Source: Zhengitettix transpicula (Eukaryota; Arthropoda; Insecta; Orthoptera; Tetrigidae). Taken from it: a DNA stretch of 64,000 nucleotides. Positions 11,205 to 20,355 of the stretch are shown here, one piece after another. The stretch lies in assembly GCA_037074705.1 (NCBI GenBank), contig CM073590.1, positions 116,208,100 through 116,272,099 of the forward strand, read 5' to 3'. A model generated the notes under the pieces. It had not been told where the DNA came from and ran no database searches. It worked only from the letters and a program-made list of their open reading frames with translations. The position numbers and the translations under genes are program-made. The first letter of the stretch is position 1; every line of letters begins with the position of its first letter.

Positions 11205-11330
11205 AAAACTAAAAACACAAAAGCCGAGAGCGCGACAACCGCACAATATTGTTGATTCAGGGCTTCCAAAACGTTGTGAAGTATTTATATCATCACTTCG
11301 TTTGTCTGTCTGTGGCAAATTATCAGTTAT
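11205..11330 (+). mobile_element. Possible degraded Penelope tail
   Basis: GCTTCCAAAACGTTGTGAAGTATTTATATCATCACTT near 11264-11300 (read in pieces) resembles the conserved AACGTTGTGTGGTATTTATATTATCACTT tail of the Penelope copies, followed by a TTTGTCTGTCTGTGGC stretch. The CTGATGA half of the core is not recognisable. It lies directly beside an HR1 copy. Confidence 0.4.
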
Positions 11331-13139
11331 GGTAAAAACCGTTAATAGGCTAAAGTTTTTATTTTCAATCGTCGATTTAAATAAAATATTTAATTTTATT
11401 ATACAATTGTACCAATGTTTGAACCATTAACTACTTCGGACTACTATCCAATAGTATCAGTTTATTATAATAATAATAATTATTAATCGGTCCGCATGGC
11501 TTTTCACTTAATTCTTTAGTTATTTGCTACAGATTCTGAGATTTTTGAAGCACTCTTCTAAACGTGAATCGTAGAACATGTTATTCGGTGATTTCGCTTT
11601 TGTTGCGAGTGATATATTCTTCTATGATTCGTGTAACCTCCCTTATCTTTTAAGTCCTCGCAGTTGTATCTATGTCCCCATTTTCACTTCATTTCGAATG
11701 GAATTGATTATGAAAAGATAGTTGACTAAAGCAGTAGCCGCGAACGATGGCAGTTGACGCAGATTGAGGAGGGGAGGCAGCGCTGAATAAACACATAAAC
11801 CACAAAGATCTAATGCGGTCAACTTCTTTCATCTTAGTGAATCTGATTGTCTGCGCACGGGAAGCGGTTAAAGCCTGTACTGAGTCGCCATCATTTCTGC
11901 CGCGAGCTATAGTAGTAATTATTTCTGGAATACTACACACATACATTATCTGAATGCTGAGAGCCAGAGGAGTGGGGGGGGGCAACGAAAGGACTTCTTT
12001 TGAGAATGATATGTCGGGGGAAGTGTAGTTTAAAAGAAAGAAATTATCACCCTTTATAGGTATCTGGAACACATATTGTAGCACTGCTGAAAGCGTTATT
12101 TACGTGATTCAAACGAGGTTCATTAGTATTCCTTAGTTGTCAATAATGGAGGAACAATGCGTCTTCCTCCATCTTTTCCTGAATTACTTAGACATTTATA
12201 GATGCTGTACAACTCTTGTAGCACTGAAGTATAGTTCTTGAGTCGTCTACACCCTCCGCTTCGAATTTTCATACTTTTCTGCTAAGGAACGTTTTATTGC
12301 AAGTATTTAATAATTTTCTTCTATGCAACTATATTACACGTATGTTCAAGAATATGATATTATTCAAAGTTTTCTCTATAGGTTTGTAGGAACGAAAATA
12401 TTCATTTCTTTCTGGCAAATTGCATATTATCGTGAAAACATCTATTACACTTATCGATTCGCAGTTACGTTTTTTAAATTTTTTTTCATTACTAATCTAG
12501 TAAAGTCATTGTACGTATTTTTTAATATTAATTGCTCTAATACGATGAACATTAAAAGTTAATGTATTTTTTATTCTTCCAGCATTATAAGGAATTTTTC
12601 ATCTAGGAAATATGAGGAGTCTACCGTGTATCTTTTTGAGGAGACAACGTTCCCATCACAATAAGATTTAGATACGTAGTAGGAGGACATTTCCCCCCCC
12701 CCACAAAAAAAGTTCACAAGACGCCGGTTCAAGAAAAAAACGCACCAAAAAAGGCTACAAACAGAAGTGGTACATGTAGTGAATCATTATCTGGAACGAT
12801 TTGAACCTTTCCACGTTGAATTTTTTTATAAAAAGCACATTTTAAATTAATTCTATTTTATTAGTCAAGAAAATTTATATGTAAAATAAGTATTTTACAT
12901 ATCAGTAATGGTTAAGGCATACTTTAGTAAGGAATGTAAAGGTAGTTCATATTTTAGTATTATTGAAACCCTATTGTGAAAGATTTTCATATATAATATT
13001 TGTGCCAGTGATATTTACAGATAATTATCTTTATACGATTCTAAATGAGCACTGTTACATAAGATTTTTTTATTTTTTATTTAATAGCAATTAGAATCAC
13101 ATTCTACGGACTATTTTTGTTGGCTTAGAATTCATTTGC
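11331..13139. other. Unrecognised sequence
   Basis: Mainly AT-rich. A moderately GC-richer patch at about 11700-11960 underlies a 131-codon minus-strand frame without recognisable domain. A C run lies at 12692-12701. Confidence 0.4.
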
Positions 13140-13480
13140 ATAATTGAATTCATTACTGTCCTGATGGGGTCCTCTCCAATGATTGGTACCCGGTTACCAC
13201 GTTTTCAGAACAATTCGCCAGCAATTCTACAGTCTTATATTGATTCTGTGTAATGGGTGTATAAGTGGGTTCGTATGTGTTTCTAGTCTTTGATGGTGTT
13301 TAATTTCTCTGTCTTGATGTATGGTATTCGTAGATCATGATATAGAGTTAGGTGAGTTAGGTTACTATCATACCAAGGAGTATCAATTATGGCCCTGGGG
13401 ATTCTTGACTGCGATTTTTTGTATCTTCATCGTATTATTTTTGCTCGCATGTCCTATAGTTCAGTGCCGAAGGTCCAAAT
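13140..13480 (-). pseudogene. Jockey-type LINE ORF2 C-terminal remnant
   Basis: Translated on the minus strand with frame changes, this gives pieces typical of the last part of Jockey-type ORF2 proteins. One piece is a segment ending IIDTPWY (family pattern: ...LR.I..APWYV.N). It is followed by LYHDLRIPYIKTE (HDL.IP.V..EI) and a THTNPLI/RRLK-like end. This part of the protein follows the reverse transcriptase and often carries a zinc-knuckle-like or basic end. Several stops and frameshifts make it inactive. It is separate from the RNase H LINE just upstream on the same strand, whose poly-A end lies at about 13.58 kb, so that LINE may have inserted beside or into this remnant. Confidence 0.6.
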
Positions 13481-13690
13481 CGGTTGGTAATGGTTATTTT
13501 ATTTTCCAGAGGTAGATTTGACCTTCTCCCAATCAGGTTGTCTGTACAACGTGTGTCTATTTGTTTCTTCTTATTTTTAAAAAAAATTTATTTATGGTCG
13601 CGTAAACCTGTTGGTTATTGGCGACCCTCTAAAAGTATTTACATAATTAAGTTACTGCAGGTTAGAAAATTTCCAATTGTGAACAACGTT

Positions 13691-14450
13691 TCAAGTAGCG
13701 GAAGTCAGTTTTGCGTCGGAGACGAACTCCAGAAGGCTCTTGATCGCCGTGGTGTGTATGTAGAAGTCTTCTCCAGAGAACTCGGCTAAAGTCCTCCTGC
13801 ATATATCCTCATATTTTGTGCATTCAAATAGAATATGCTGGATGGTGATGGCTTGATCACACACATCACAGGTGGGCTGATCTGTTCTGGAAAAAAGATA
13901 TTCGTGAGTGAGTTTGGAGTGCAAAGTTCTAATTCTGGAGATTATTATTTGTTGTTTTCTTGATATGTTGTTGAGGTGGCACAGATTTTCTGATGTTTGC
14001 TGGTTCTGGTGGAAGAAGCCCTTATTCCCTCCTCTCCTCGTGTCCTGCCAGCTACTCTCCACTTTTCCTGTACATTCGTTTAGTATGTCCGAGGCAGTAC
14101 AGGTTGGGGCTTCGTACAATCGTATAGTGACCGCCAGTGCGTCCACCCCTTCGTTTACCTGCGATGCCCGCATGAGCCGGGATCCAGACAAGCTGCACGG
14201 ATTTCCCTCGTGAACTGCTGAGATGTAGGTTAGCTCTGATGGCGTTGATTGTGCCATTCCTTATTTTAGGGTCTCGTAAGTACTTTATTGATTGCAAAGA
14301 GTCTGTTAGGATCATAATTCTGTTGATTGAAGATTCCTGGCAGTATTCAAATGCCATTGCTATGGCGAATGTTTCAGCGGTGGTGCTAGAAGCAGAATTA
14401 TGGATGGCTACTTTCCTGCTGAAGTTGGGAAGAATCACCGCACAGGTAGT
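13691..14450 (-). pseudogene. LINE RNase H domain and ORF2 C-terminus
   Basis: Two overlapping minus-strand frames together cover an RNase H domain: TTAETFAIAMAFEYC (the conserved acidic residue of the E...A helix), ILTDSLQSIKYL (the TDS strand with the catalytic Asp) and WIPAHAGIAG (the histidine-containing W.P.H.GI.GNE motif, broken just after AG). A frameshift near 14160 leads into the C-terminal region with LTHEYLFSR, CDVCD and IQHILFEC, which fits the C..C...H...C type zinc-binding end of I/Jockey-like ORF2 proteins. RNase H would have removed the RNA strand during target-primed reverse transcription. The frameshift makes this copy dead. Confidence 0.75.
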
Positions 14451-15470
14451 GCCTACTTCCGTTTTTGAGGCATCTGTTTAAACCAATGTAGGGTTTCCAT
14501 GCTTCTTTATAAGCGCATCGAGGTGAGGTGTAGCACTTGCCCTAAGGATGTCCTTGGGAATCAAGGTCAATGAGGTATCTATTTGTAGGTCGATAAACTT
14601 CCATGGAGGGAGATTAGATGTAGTATTGTGATCTATGTTGGGGATGGTGAACTGGAGACTGCGAAATATTTTGGCTGATGCATTATGAAAAGGAAGGGGA
14701 CGTTTGAGGTTGAACACGTAATTTTCTATATGTACCTTCCAACTTAGTTTCGAATCGAGATATTTCACATGTGCCGATACTGGTAATTGTTGGTTGTTCA
14801 TGGTTTCTGGAGAGCATTGTTGTTTACGAAGAGTAAATGTTACCTGTACTGATTTTAAGTGGTTAACTTTAATTCTCCATGTATCCATCCATTCCTTGAG
14901 TAGATTAATGTGGTTTGTAAATTCCTGCTTGCTGGTATGTGATATTCATTTATGGCCATGATAACTGTATCATCAGCAAATGTTCCTGTAATTGTAGTTC
15001 TAGGTAGATCGCAAGTATATATCAAGTACAGGAGAGGTCCAAGGATACTTGTGGAACGCCTGCTTTGATTTGGTGGAAGCTGGAAATTTCACCGTTTACT
15101 CTTGTCGATTATCGAGGCATGATTGTATTAGCTTAAAGTGAGGCTCCGACAATAGCTGTTTGATCTTGTATAAGAGTCCTGCGTGCGAGACACTGTCGAA
15201 TGCCTGACTGACATCAAAGAATGCCGCTGTACAGTACTTTTTGTAATCTAGAGATACTTGTGTAGCATTAACTATGCGATGACGCTGTTGGGTTGTAGAG
15301 TGCTGCCCGAAGCGATGTGATACGATGGAGAACTAACCGTTCTAATAATTTTGCTATCGTTGAAAGAAGACTTATTGGTCTATACGACGTTACATTCTTT
15401 ATGTCTTTTCCAGGCTTGACAATTTCAGTTCTTCTCGCCAGTGTGTAAATCTGATTTCGGCGTTAAAAAT
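14451..15470 (-). pseudogene. LINE reverse transcriptase, C-terminal two thirds
   Basis: On the minus strand I read VKPGKD followed by SYRPISLL (near 15415-15350, RT domain 2), DVSQAFDSVSHAGLLY (near 15215-15170, the domain with the first catalytic Asp), a degraded VPQ.S.LGPLLY stretch near 15050, and TFADDTVIMA (14984-14955, the YADD-equivalent catalytic box). These are followed by a W...WRIKVNHLKS segment (about 14890-14860) and VKYLDSKLSWK-type sequence. Stops and frameshifts separate the motifs. This is the reverse-transcriptase portion of the I-like LINE, and it runs to the left edge of the mariner insertion. Confidence 0.8.
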
Positions 15471-15473
15471 ATA

Positions 15474-16746
15474 CCACATAAAATAAAAAAATGAATTTAT
15501 TTATAAAATATAAATTCTTTATTTATTCTTTAAAATCAATTTCATCCCCTTGAAAGTAATACCCGTCCGATAAAACTCACTTTTTCCAACGCTTTTTCCA
15601 GTCCCCGAAACAGTCGGAATAGTCTTTTCCGGTATAGCCTTCAATACCTTCTTCGATTCGGTTTTTATCTCCTCAATCGCGTCAAAACAGCGTCCCCGCA
15701 TTGGCCTTTTGAGTTTTCTGATTAGCCAGAATTCGCTCGGAGCCAAATCAGGCGTATACGGTGGTTGCGGAACGATATGAGTCGAGTTTTTGGCAAAAAC
15801 GTCGCGAAGAACCAATACAGTATGACATGGTGCATTATCGTGATGGAGGAACCAAGAGTTGTTCGCCCATAATTCCGGCCGTTTCAGACGAATAACTTCA
15901 CGCAAACGACGCATAACGCTCAAATAATATTCTTTGTTAACAGTTTGACCCGGCGGAAGGAATTCATAGTGCACCACACCACGATAATCAAAGAAAACTG
16001 TCAACATGACCTTGATTTTCGATCGACTTTTTCGTGGTCTTTTCGGTCTTGCGTCACCATTTGCACGATATTCGCTGGATTGGTCGGTGGTTTCAGGGTC
16101 ATATGCGTAAATCCAAGTCTCGTCTCCAGTAATGATGCATTTCAAGTGGTCCTGATAGTCAGACAGCAAAGTTTCACACACATCAACGCGACGCTTTTTT
16201 TCCAAAAAATTGAGCGATTTTGGCACCAATCGAGACTTTATGCGTTTCAGACACAAAACATTCTTCAAAATGGTTTGGGCTGAGCCAAATGATATTCCAA
16301 CACTATCAGCATCAAATCTTTGATTTTTTGGACGTGGCCCTCGTCGGTAGACGTTGATGGTCGTCCAGAGCGCGGTTCGTCTTCAACGCGTTCTCGGCCC
16401 TCTTTGAACTCGTTGTATCACTTATAAACGTTTTTTTCTGCCATAGTTTGATCACCAAAGGCCTTCCGCAACATTTTCTACGTATCCACACAAGAATATT
16501 TGTTCCGCAAACAAAATTTGATGCAAGTTCTTTGCTCAACAAAATGACCCATTGCAAAAATCGAAAAACTCACCTTTGGTTGTTTACAAAAACACGTGTA
16601 ACTCGGAAATAATTAAACCTTTTAACAAACAGATGCTTGGCAAATATTATAAACAGTCCTACCAACCTAGGGAAAAAAATGTACCTGCCTTCCTAATACC
16701 CGGGAGTTTTAAATGACAATTTCACCTTACTTTTTGATCACAGTGG
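15474..16746 (-). mobile_element. mariner-family DNA transposon inserted in the LINE
   Basis: The 1273-bp length is right for a mariner. Both ends have TA (15472-15473 and 16747-16748), the obligatory mariner target duplication. The termini start CCAC on both sides: minus-strand CCACTGTGATCAAAAAGTAA at the transposase 5' end, and a decayed CCACATAAAATAAAAAAATG at the other. LINE reverse-transcriptase sequence runs up to both edges, which supports these boundaries. Only the transposase 5' side has a well preserved terminal inverted repeat. Confidence 0.85.
15519..16557 (-). pseudogene. mariner transposase (frameshifted, DD34E)
   Basis: The transposase cuts and pastes the element at TA sites through a D,D34D catalytic triad. 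The N-terminal part (16557-16270) carries FVEQRTCIKF and FKEGRERVEDEPRSGRPST-like words in a frame with stops. The C-terminal part (16268-15519) is a 249-codon frame. Within that frame I see GDETWIYAYDPET (D49), MLTVFFDYRGVVHYEFLP, HHDNAPCHT (D144) and PQPPYTPDLAPSEFW. The third catalytic position (179 of this frame, codon at 15732-15734, GAA) is Glu where the family has Asp. The last 35 or so codons are shifted by an indel, since the expected DWKKRW-type end appears in another frame. Wording such as WIYAYDPE fits the mellifera-like mariners. The copy is inactive in cis. Confidence 0.9.
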
Positions 16747-16749
16747 TAT

Positions 16750-17095
16750 GTTAGCATAAACAATTCTTTCTTGGGAAGCTCTTTGAGCATTTTTGGAGTA
16801 ATTTAGTCTATTCCTGGAGCTTTCTTGTTGTTTAGGAGAGGTATTTCTTTACGTATTTCATTGGTGGTGAAGTATTGTATAGTATTCTCAGGTGTATTCG
16901 CGGTGTTCCCATTTAAGAAGTCAAAAATGGCTGCGTCTGGTATATCATTATTTGGAGTAAATACAGTTGTCAGATGTTCTGCAAAGAGAACTTCTTTTTG
17001 TTTGTTACATTTAGCCTATATGAGTGATAGCATTGATTTTTATTGTGTTGTTGGCCATGCGTTATGTAGAATATTGTTCATCGTCTACTACATCC
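16750..17095 (-). pseudogene. LINE RT N-terminal region, upstream of the mariner
   Basis: Minus-strand translation gives LFAEHLTTVFTPNND (near 16992-16950) and EIRKEIPLLNNKKAPGID (near 16860-16808). These are the pre-RT and RT domain 1 signatures of Jockey/I-type LINEs (F...L..VF.P, then I..L...KAPG.D.I). LKELP follows before the mariner boundary. The continuation of the RT is found on the far side of the mariner. Stops occur before and after KAPGID. Confidence 0.8.
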
Positions 17096-17101
17096 CGTTG
17101 T

Positions 17102-17282
17102 TTAACATTCCTGGAAAATTAGCAACTCCATATATAAGTATGGACGGAGGTTTGGGGATTTTTTCGCCGTATATTCATTATTGGCGCCCATGGCCTCATT
17201 TTCGTTATCGTTATTCAGGACGTTGTATCTATTGTACAGTTTGGTTTCTACTGCTGAATTTATTTTAGTAAAAACATTTATT
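17102..17282 (-). pseudogene. LINE gag-like ORF1 fragment (middle part)
   Basis: The minus strand encodes LYNRYNVLNNDNENEA, then a Pro/Lys-rich linker. In a shifted frame it then gives ILIYGVANFPGML, which fits the NRF..L..(acidic)...KPPPI.V.GV.N pattern of ORF1 proteins of Jockey/I-type LINEs. ORF1 binds element RNA. The fragment ends at about 17.1 kb, where it joins RT sequence directly, so the rest of ORF1 and the endonuclease have been deleted. Its N-terminal continuation is on the other side of the Penelope insertion (18489-18747). Confidence 0.6.
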
Positions 17283-17627
17283 AAAAAGAATGATAGCCAA
17301 TTCAGACAAAAAAGAGAAAATTTAAATACCACACACCGTTTCTGGGATCCTTGTCCCTTTCGTCAGCTGCTGCGAAGAGCATAGAGCGACACAACTGCAC
17401 TTGTCAGTTGGCAAAACTTAAAAGCGACGAGAACTGCGACGTCAATGGGAGAGCCGAAGGGTTAGCGTAACAATACGGGAGTAACGATAATGGGAAAGCA
17501 GAAGGTTTAGCTTAATAATAATTATATCAAAATGAAAAAAATTACGTCTTATTGAAAACAATAAATAAGAAAAATAGCCCATTTAGACAAAAAAGGGTAA
17601 TATAAATACCACACAACGTTTCTAAAT

Positions 17628-17860
17628 TCCTCATGACTATCTCAGCAAAAAATGGACTAAGGGGGTTTCCCATGGAAGAACCTTTGATTTGATGATAGTG
17701 AACCTGATTAAACTTGAAATAAGCGGAATTGAGGATTCGATTTATAATGCACTAAATTTCAAGAAGTGGAATCTTAGTATATTGACTAATCTGTTTTTTA
17801 ACTGCTAATGACTAAATCATGGGTAAGAGAGAATAAGACTGGTCATGAAGGACGACGATG
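17628..17860 (-). pseudogene. Penelope-like RT fragment (minus strand)
   Basis: The minus strand reads FKFNQVHYHQIKGSSMGNP followed by LSPFFAEIVM, the MG.PLSP...A...M motif of Penelope-type reverse transcriptase. The same segment occurs in a more broken form on the plus strand at 19352-19445. The 3' side of the RT is missing: the reading passes straight from the motif into tail sequence (AGAAACGTTGTGTGG) near 17628. Penelope RTs are related to telomerase reverse transcriptase. Confidence 0.8.
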
Positions 17861-17865
17861 TATTC

Positions 17866-18180
17866 AAAGAATATCAAATATCCATGATTTACAGATCCAC
17901 TAATTTTTACATATCATCAATTCAAAGCATATATTTGATTGGCAAAATGCTAAAATTTTAGACATTGACAACAGGTACAATTCCAGACTCATTTCAGATA
18001 TGCTTCCCATTAAATCAAACATTGTACTAATGTACAAACAGACACTGAAACTCAATAATTGCTATGATCCCTTATTGTTACGCTAACCCTTGGGCTCTCC
18101 CATTGTCGTTGCGTTCTCGTCGCTTTTGAGTTTTGTCAACTGATGAGTGCAGTTGTGTTGCTCCAGGCTCTTCTTCGAAC
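17866..18180 (+). pseudogene. Penelope-like 3' ORF end and UTR, GIY-YIG core deleted
   Basis: 17866-17912 matches 19973-20019 of the neighbouring Penelope-like element. The sequence then skips to the equivalent of about 20205, so the GIY-YIG catalytic segment is deleted. The C-terminal end (FDWQNAKILDIDNRYNSRLI) is followed by a 3' UTR with CTTATTGTTACGCTAACCCT and the conserved GTTGTGTTGCTCCAGGCTCTT. Here the FDWQ tryptophan is intact, whereas the 20.2-kb copy has a stop. Confidence 0.75.
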
Positions 18181-18200
18181 CGAATACTAATTAGTATATT

Positions 18201-18485
18201 TTAAATGAAAAATGTACGTCTGATTTAAAATAATTAATAAGAAAGATAACCAATTCAGACAAAAGAAGTGATAATTCCACACAACGTTCCGTGATCCTTG
18301 TCGCTTTCATCAGGTGCGAAGAAGAGCCTAGAGTGACACAACTGCACTCGTCTTGTCAACTTCGCACCTGATGAAAGGGACAAGGATCCCAGAAACGTTG
18401 TGTGGTATTTATATTATCACTTGTTTGTCTGAATTGCCTATCTTTCTTGTTAATTATTTTCAATCCGACGTAATTTTTTTCATTT
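18201..18485. repeat. Large inverted repeat of Penelope tails
   Basis: 18201-18320 and 18359-18485 are imperfect reverse complements with a loop of only about 40 bases. The right arm carries the best hammerhead-like core in the window. CTGATGA is at 18368-18374, a GGGA/TCCC stem follows, GAAACGTT is at 18392-18399, and a flanking stem I forms from CGCAC before and GTGTG after. The left arm holds the same core in reverse, with GGAACGTT replacing GAAACGTT. Confidence 0.85.
18368..18399 (+). ncRNA. Candidate minimal hammerhead ribozyme core
   Basis: The invariant box CUGAUGA is followed by a 4-bp stem (GGGA/UCCC) and GAAAC, with GUU as the putative cleavage triplet. The ACGU palindrome would give a two-base stem III in cis or a four-base one in a dimer. 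The extra AA before the stem and the A after it make stem II non-canonical, so activity is uncertain. Minimal hammerheads that probably act as dimers are described in Penelope-like elements. Confidence 0.45.
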
Positions 18486-18488
18486 TAA

Positions 18489-18747
18489 AAACTTTTCTTC
18501 TTTCAACAGTCTTAAACATTTGCCACGGACTATTTTCTATTTGTATTTCTTCATCACTTGTTAAATTCATTCCTGAGAATTGGCCAGAGGTATGTGCTTG
18601 TTTCATTAATTGTCCAAGTTGTTCTGGATTTGGTGGAAATGGTAGTGTGAATTGATTATTTATTGACTTACCTGGATACTGCTGCGATTGGTGCAACACG
18701 GATTGGTGAAACTGCATTCGTTGAGATGAAACAGTGGCTATTTCCAT
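18489..18747 (-). pseudogene. LINE gag-like ORF1, N-terminal part
   Basis: An open minus-strand frame starts at an ATG at 18747. It begins MEIATVSSQRMQFHQSVLH, is rich in Gln, Ser and Pro, and ends IQIENSPWQMFKTVERRK just before the Penelope insertion. W..V/...KRRK is a common feature of ORF1 proteins of I/Jockey-type LINEs. The next coding piece (NRYNVLNN) lies at 17282 on the far side of the insertion. The CpG-rich DNA upstream (18750-18985) would be the LINE 5' UTR and internal promoter. I infer the family from position and composition, and no catalytic motif is expected here. Confidence 0.5.
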
Positions 18748-18985
18748 CTGTGAAATTGGTTGTTGATTGTTTAACTTTTGTCAATTTGTTGGTTGTACGT
18801 TGTTTGCGTGTCCTATAATGTTCCCGGAAGGGAATTAAATCTCTAGTTTGCTTCTTCGATGCACTAAAACACTTGGTTTCCTTCGCGGCAGCCACTTAGG
18901 TGCAGCGTGGTTGCAATTTAACGGATACTCCGAAGCAGGAAAACAAAGTCTAACTCACGAAAACACGACCGTACTCGACGGAGGT
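18748..18985 (-). promoter_or_regulatory. Probable LINE 5' UTR / internal promoter
   Basis: This is CpG-rich minus-strand sequence directly upstream of the gag-like ATG, ending near TACGAGCTC (18982 and beyond). LINEs of this type carry an internal RNA polymerase II promoter in the first bases of the element. The exact 5' end is uncertain. Confidence 0.35.
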
Positions 18986-19204
18986 ACGAGCTCAACTACA
19001 TAAGATTTAACACATAATTTCATAGAAATTTTTTTCAACTAAAAAAAACACATCGAAAAAAGTAATAGTTTTAATTATCTATAATTATATTAACAAGATT
19101 TTTCAAACCATAAATAATTTGGCATAATTGCCTACATGGTAACCAGAGTGAGAGAGCAAGGAGAGTGAAATAAGCAAGTTATTATTTGTGCCAAAGCATA
19201 AGCA
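18986..19204. other. AT-rich spacer
   Basis: Unrecognised DNA between the LINE 5' end and the second Penelope-like element. Confidence 0.4.
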
Positions 19205-20355
19205 CGCATAGTAGATGCTCCCTTATTGTTACGCTATTCAACTCTATTCCCAATGATTTAGTCTTCAACAGTTTCAAAAACAGATGGCCCATTTTCAGTC
19301 AATTTAATAAAATTCCACTTTATGAAATTTTATGCATTATAAATCTAATCCTCAACTCCACTTATTTCAAGTTTAATCAGGTTCACTATCATCAAATCAA
19401 AGATTCTCCCATGGTCTTAGTCCATTTTTTGCTGAGATAGTCATGAGACATTTAGAAAATTCTTGTCTTTCTCTACTTCCTGTCCAACCTCTTTGCTACA
19501 TCAGATATGTAGATGACATTTTTTGTAGTGTTAATACCTCTCAAATCAACCTTATAGTCAATACTTTCAATAATTATCATCCGAACTTACAATTCTATTA
19601 ATTTTTGATGTCACTGTATCCATTCACAATACTTCCATTCTCACCACTTGGTTCAGAAAACCTCAATTATTTTTCTGATCATCCACTAAACCAAAATCGA
19701 TCTATGATATACAATCTTATAGACAGAGCTATGGCATACAATCTTATAGACAGAGTTATATTACTTTCTAACTCCTAGTTCCATCAACACAACTTAAATA
19801 TTGTCCGGAACATTTTAATCTCAAATGAGTACCCATTAAATTTTATTATTAATCACATAAATAGCAGACTGAACAAAATCCAATATCCTACTGCCAATCG
19901 TCCTCAAACACCTCAAACCATTTTTTTCTCGTTACTCCCTTATTACAAATTTCTACATCACAAATTTATCCAAATATTCAAAGAATATCAAATATCCATC
20001 ATTTACAGATCCACTAATACACTTTTCCACATGATTAAAAACCACAATGACCCACTTGACACCTACAGGAAACATTGTGTTGTTTACAAAATCTCTTACT
20101 ATAAATATAATTCCTGCTACATAAGACAAACAAAACGTTCCCTTAATACACGTATCAAAGAACATACGTTTGGATTCTACAGATTGTTTATCAATAGGAA
20201 GTTTGATATAAGACATATCATAAATTCTAAACATGCATTTGATTGACAAAAAGCTAAGATTTTAGACATTGACACCAGGTACAATTCCAGACTCATTTCA
20301 GAGATGCTTCACATTAAATCAAACATCACAGCTATTAATGTACAGACACTATAAA
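19205..20355 (+). pseudogene. Penelope-like reverse transcriptase / GIY-YIG endonuclease
   Basis: RT signatures in order are FKNRWPIFSQFN and YFKFNQVHYHQIK, a broken SPMVLVHFLLR in place of SMG.PLSP...AEI (frameshift near 19410), then in another frame LENSCLSLLPVQPL and CYIRYVDDIFC (19490-19525), the catalytic YVDD box. A stop-rich thumb region follows. The endonuclease starts at CVVYKIS (20076 onward, the GIY equivalent) and continues CYIRQTKRSLNTRIKEH (20115-20166), where the family has YIGQT..S...R..EH. The Gly of YIG is Arg here (GGA to AGA type change). The C-terminal FD.QKAKILDIDTRYNSRLI piece carries a stop in place of Trp. The enzyme pair would cut target DNA and copy element RNA, but this copy is dead. 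Confidence 0.85.
19709..19761 (+). repeat. Short tandem duplication in the Penelope-like element
   Basis: ATACAATCTTATAGACAGAG is repeated with a spacing of 27 bp inside the RT thumb region, adding to the damage of the reading frame. Confidence 0.85.

Larger units (their letters stand above)
17276..18485. mobile_element. Composite Penelope-like insertion, head to head
   Basis: Four Penelope pieces are packed together: minus-strand tail 17276-17515, minus-strand tail plus RT fragment 17516-17860, plus-strand 3' body and UTR 17866-18180, and an inverted tail pair 18201-18485. The block sits inside the LINE gag. The 7-bp word TAAAAAC occurs at both edges (17269-17275 and 18486-18492) and may be the target-site duplication. 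Tandem and inverted terminal copies are a known peculiarity of Penelope-like insertions. Confidence 0.75.
13575..18985 (-). mobile_element. I-like LINE with gag and RNase H, internally deleted and carrying nested insertions
   Basis: Parts occur in the expected order on the minus strand: a CpG-rich 5' leader (about 18985-18750), a gag-like ORF1 (18747-18489 and 17282-17105), the N-terminal part of the reverse transcriptase (17095-16750), the rest of the RT (15470-14450), an RNase H domain (about 14440-14150), a C-terminal Cys/His region (about 14150-13690), and a 3' UTR ending in AATAAATTT plus an A-rich tail near 13575. The endonuclease and part of gag are missing, so an internal deletion joins gag to RT near 17.1 kb. 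A Penelope composite splits gag and a mariner splits RT. ORF1 plus RNase H fits the I/Loa group of non-LTR retrotransposons. The nesting order implies that this LINE is older than both insertions. Confidence 0.65.

Noticed and set aside
11689..12084. 131-codon minus-strand frame
   Set aside because: No recognisable domain, and its composition follows the local base bias.
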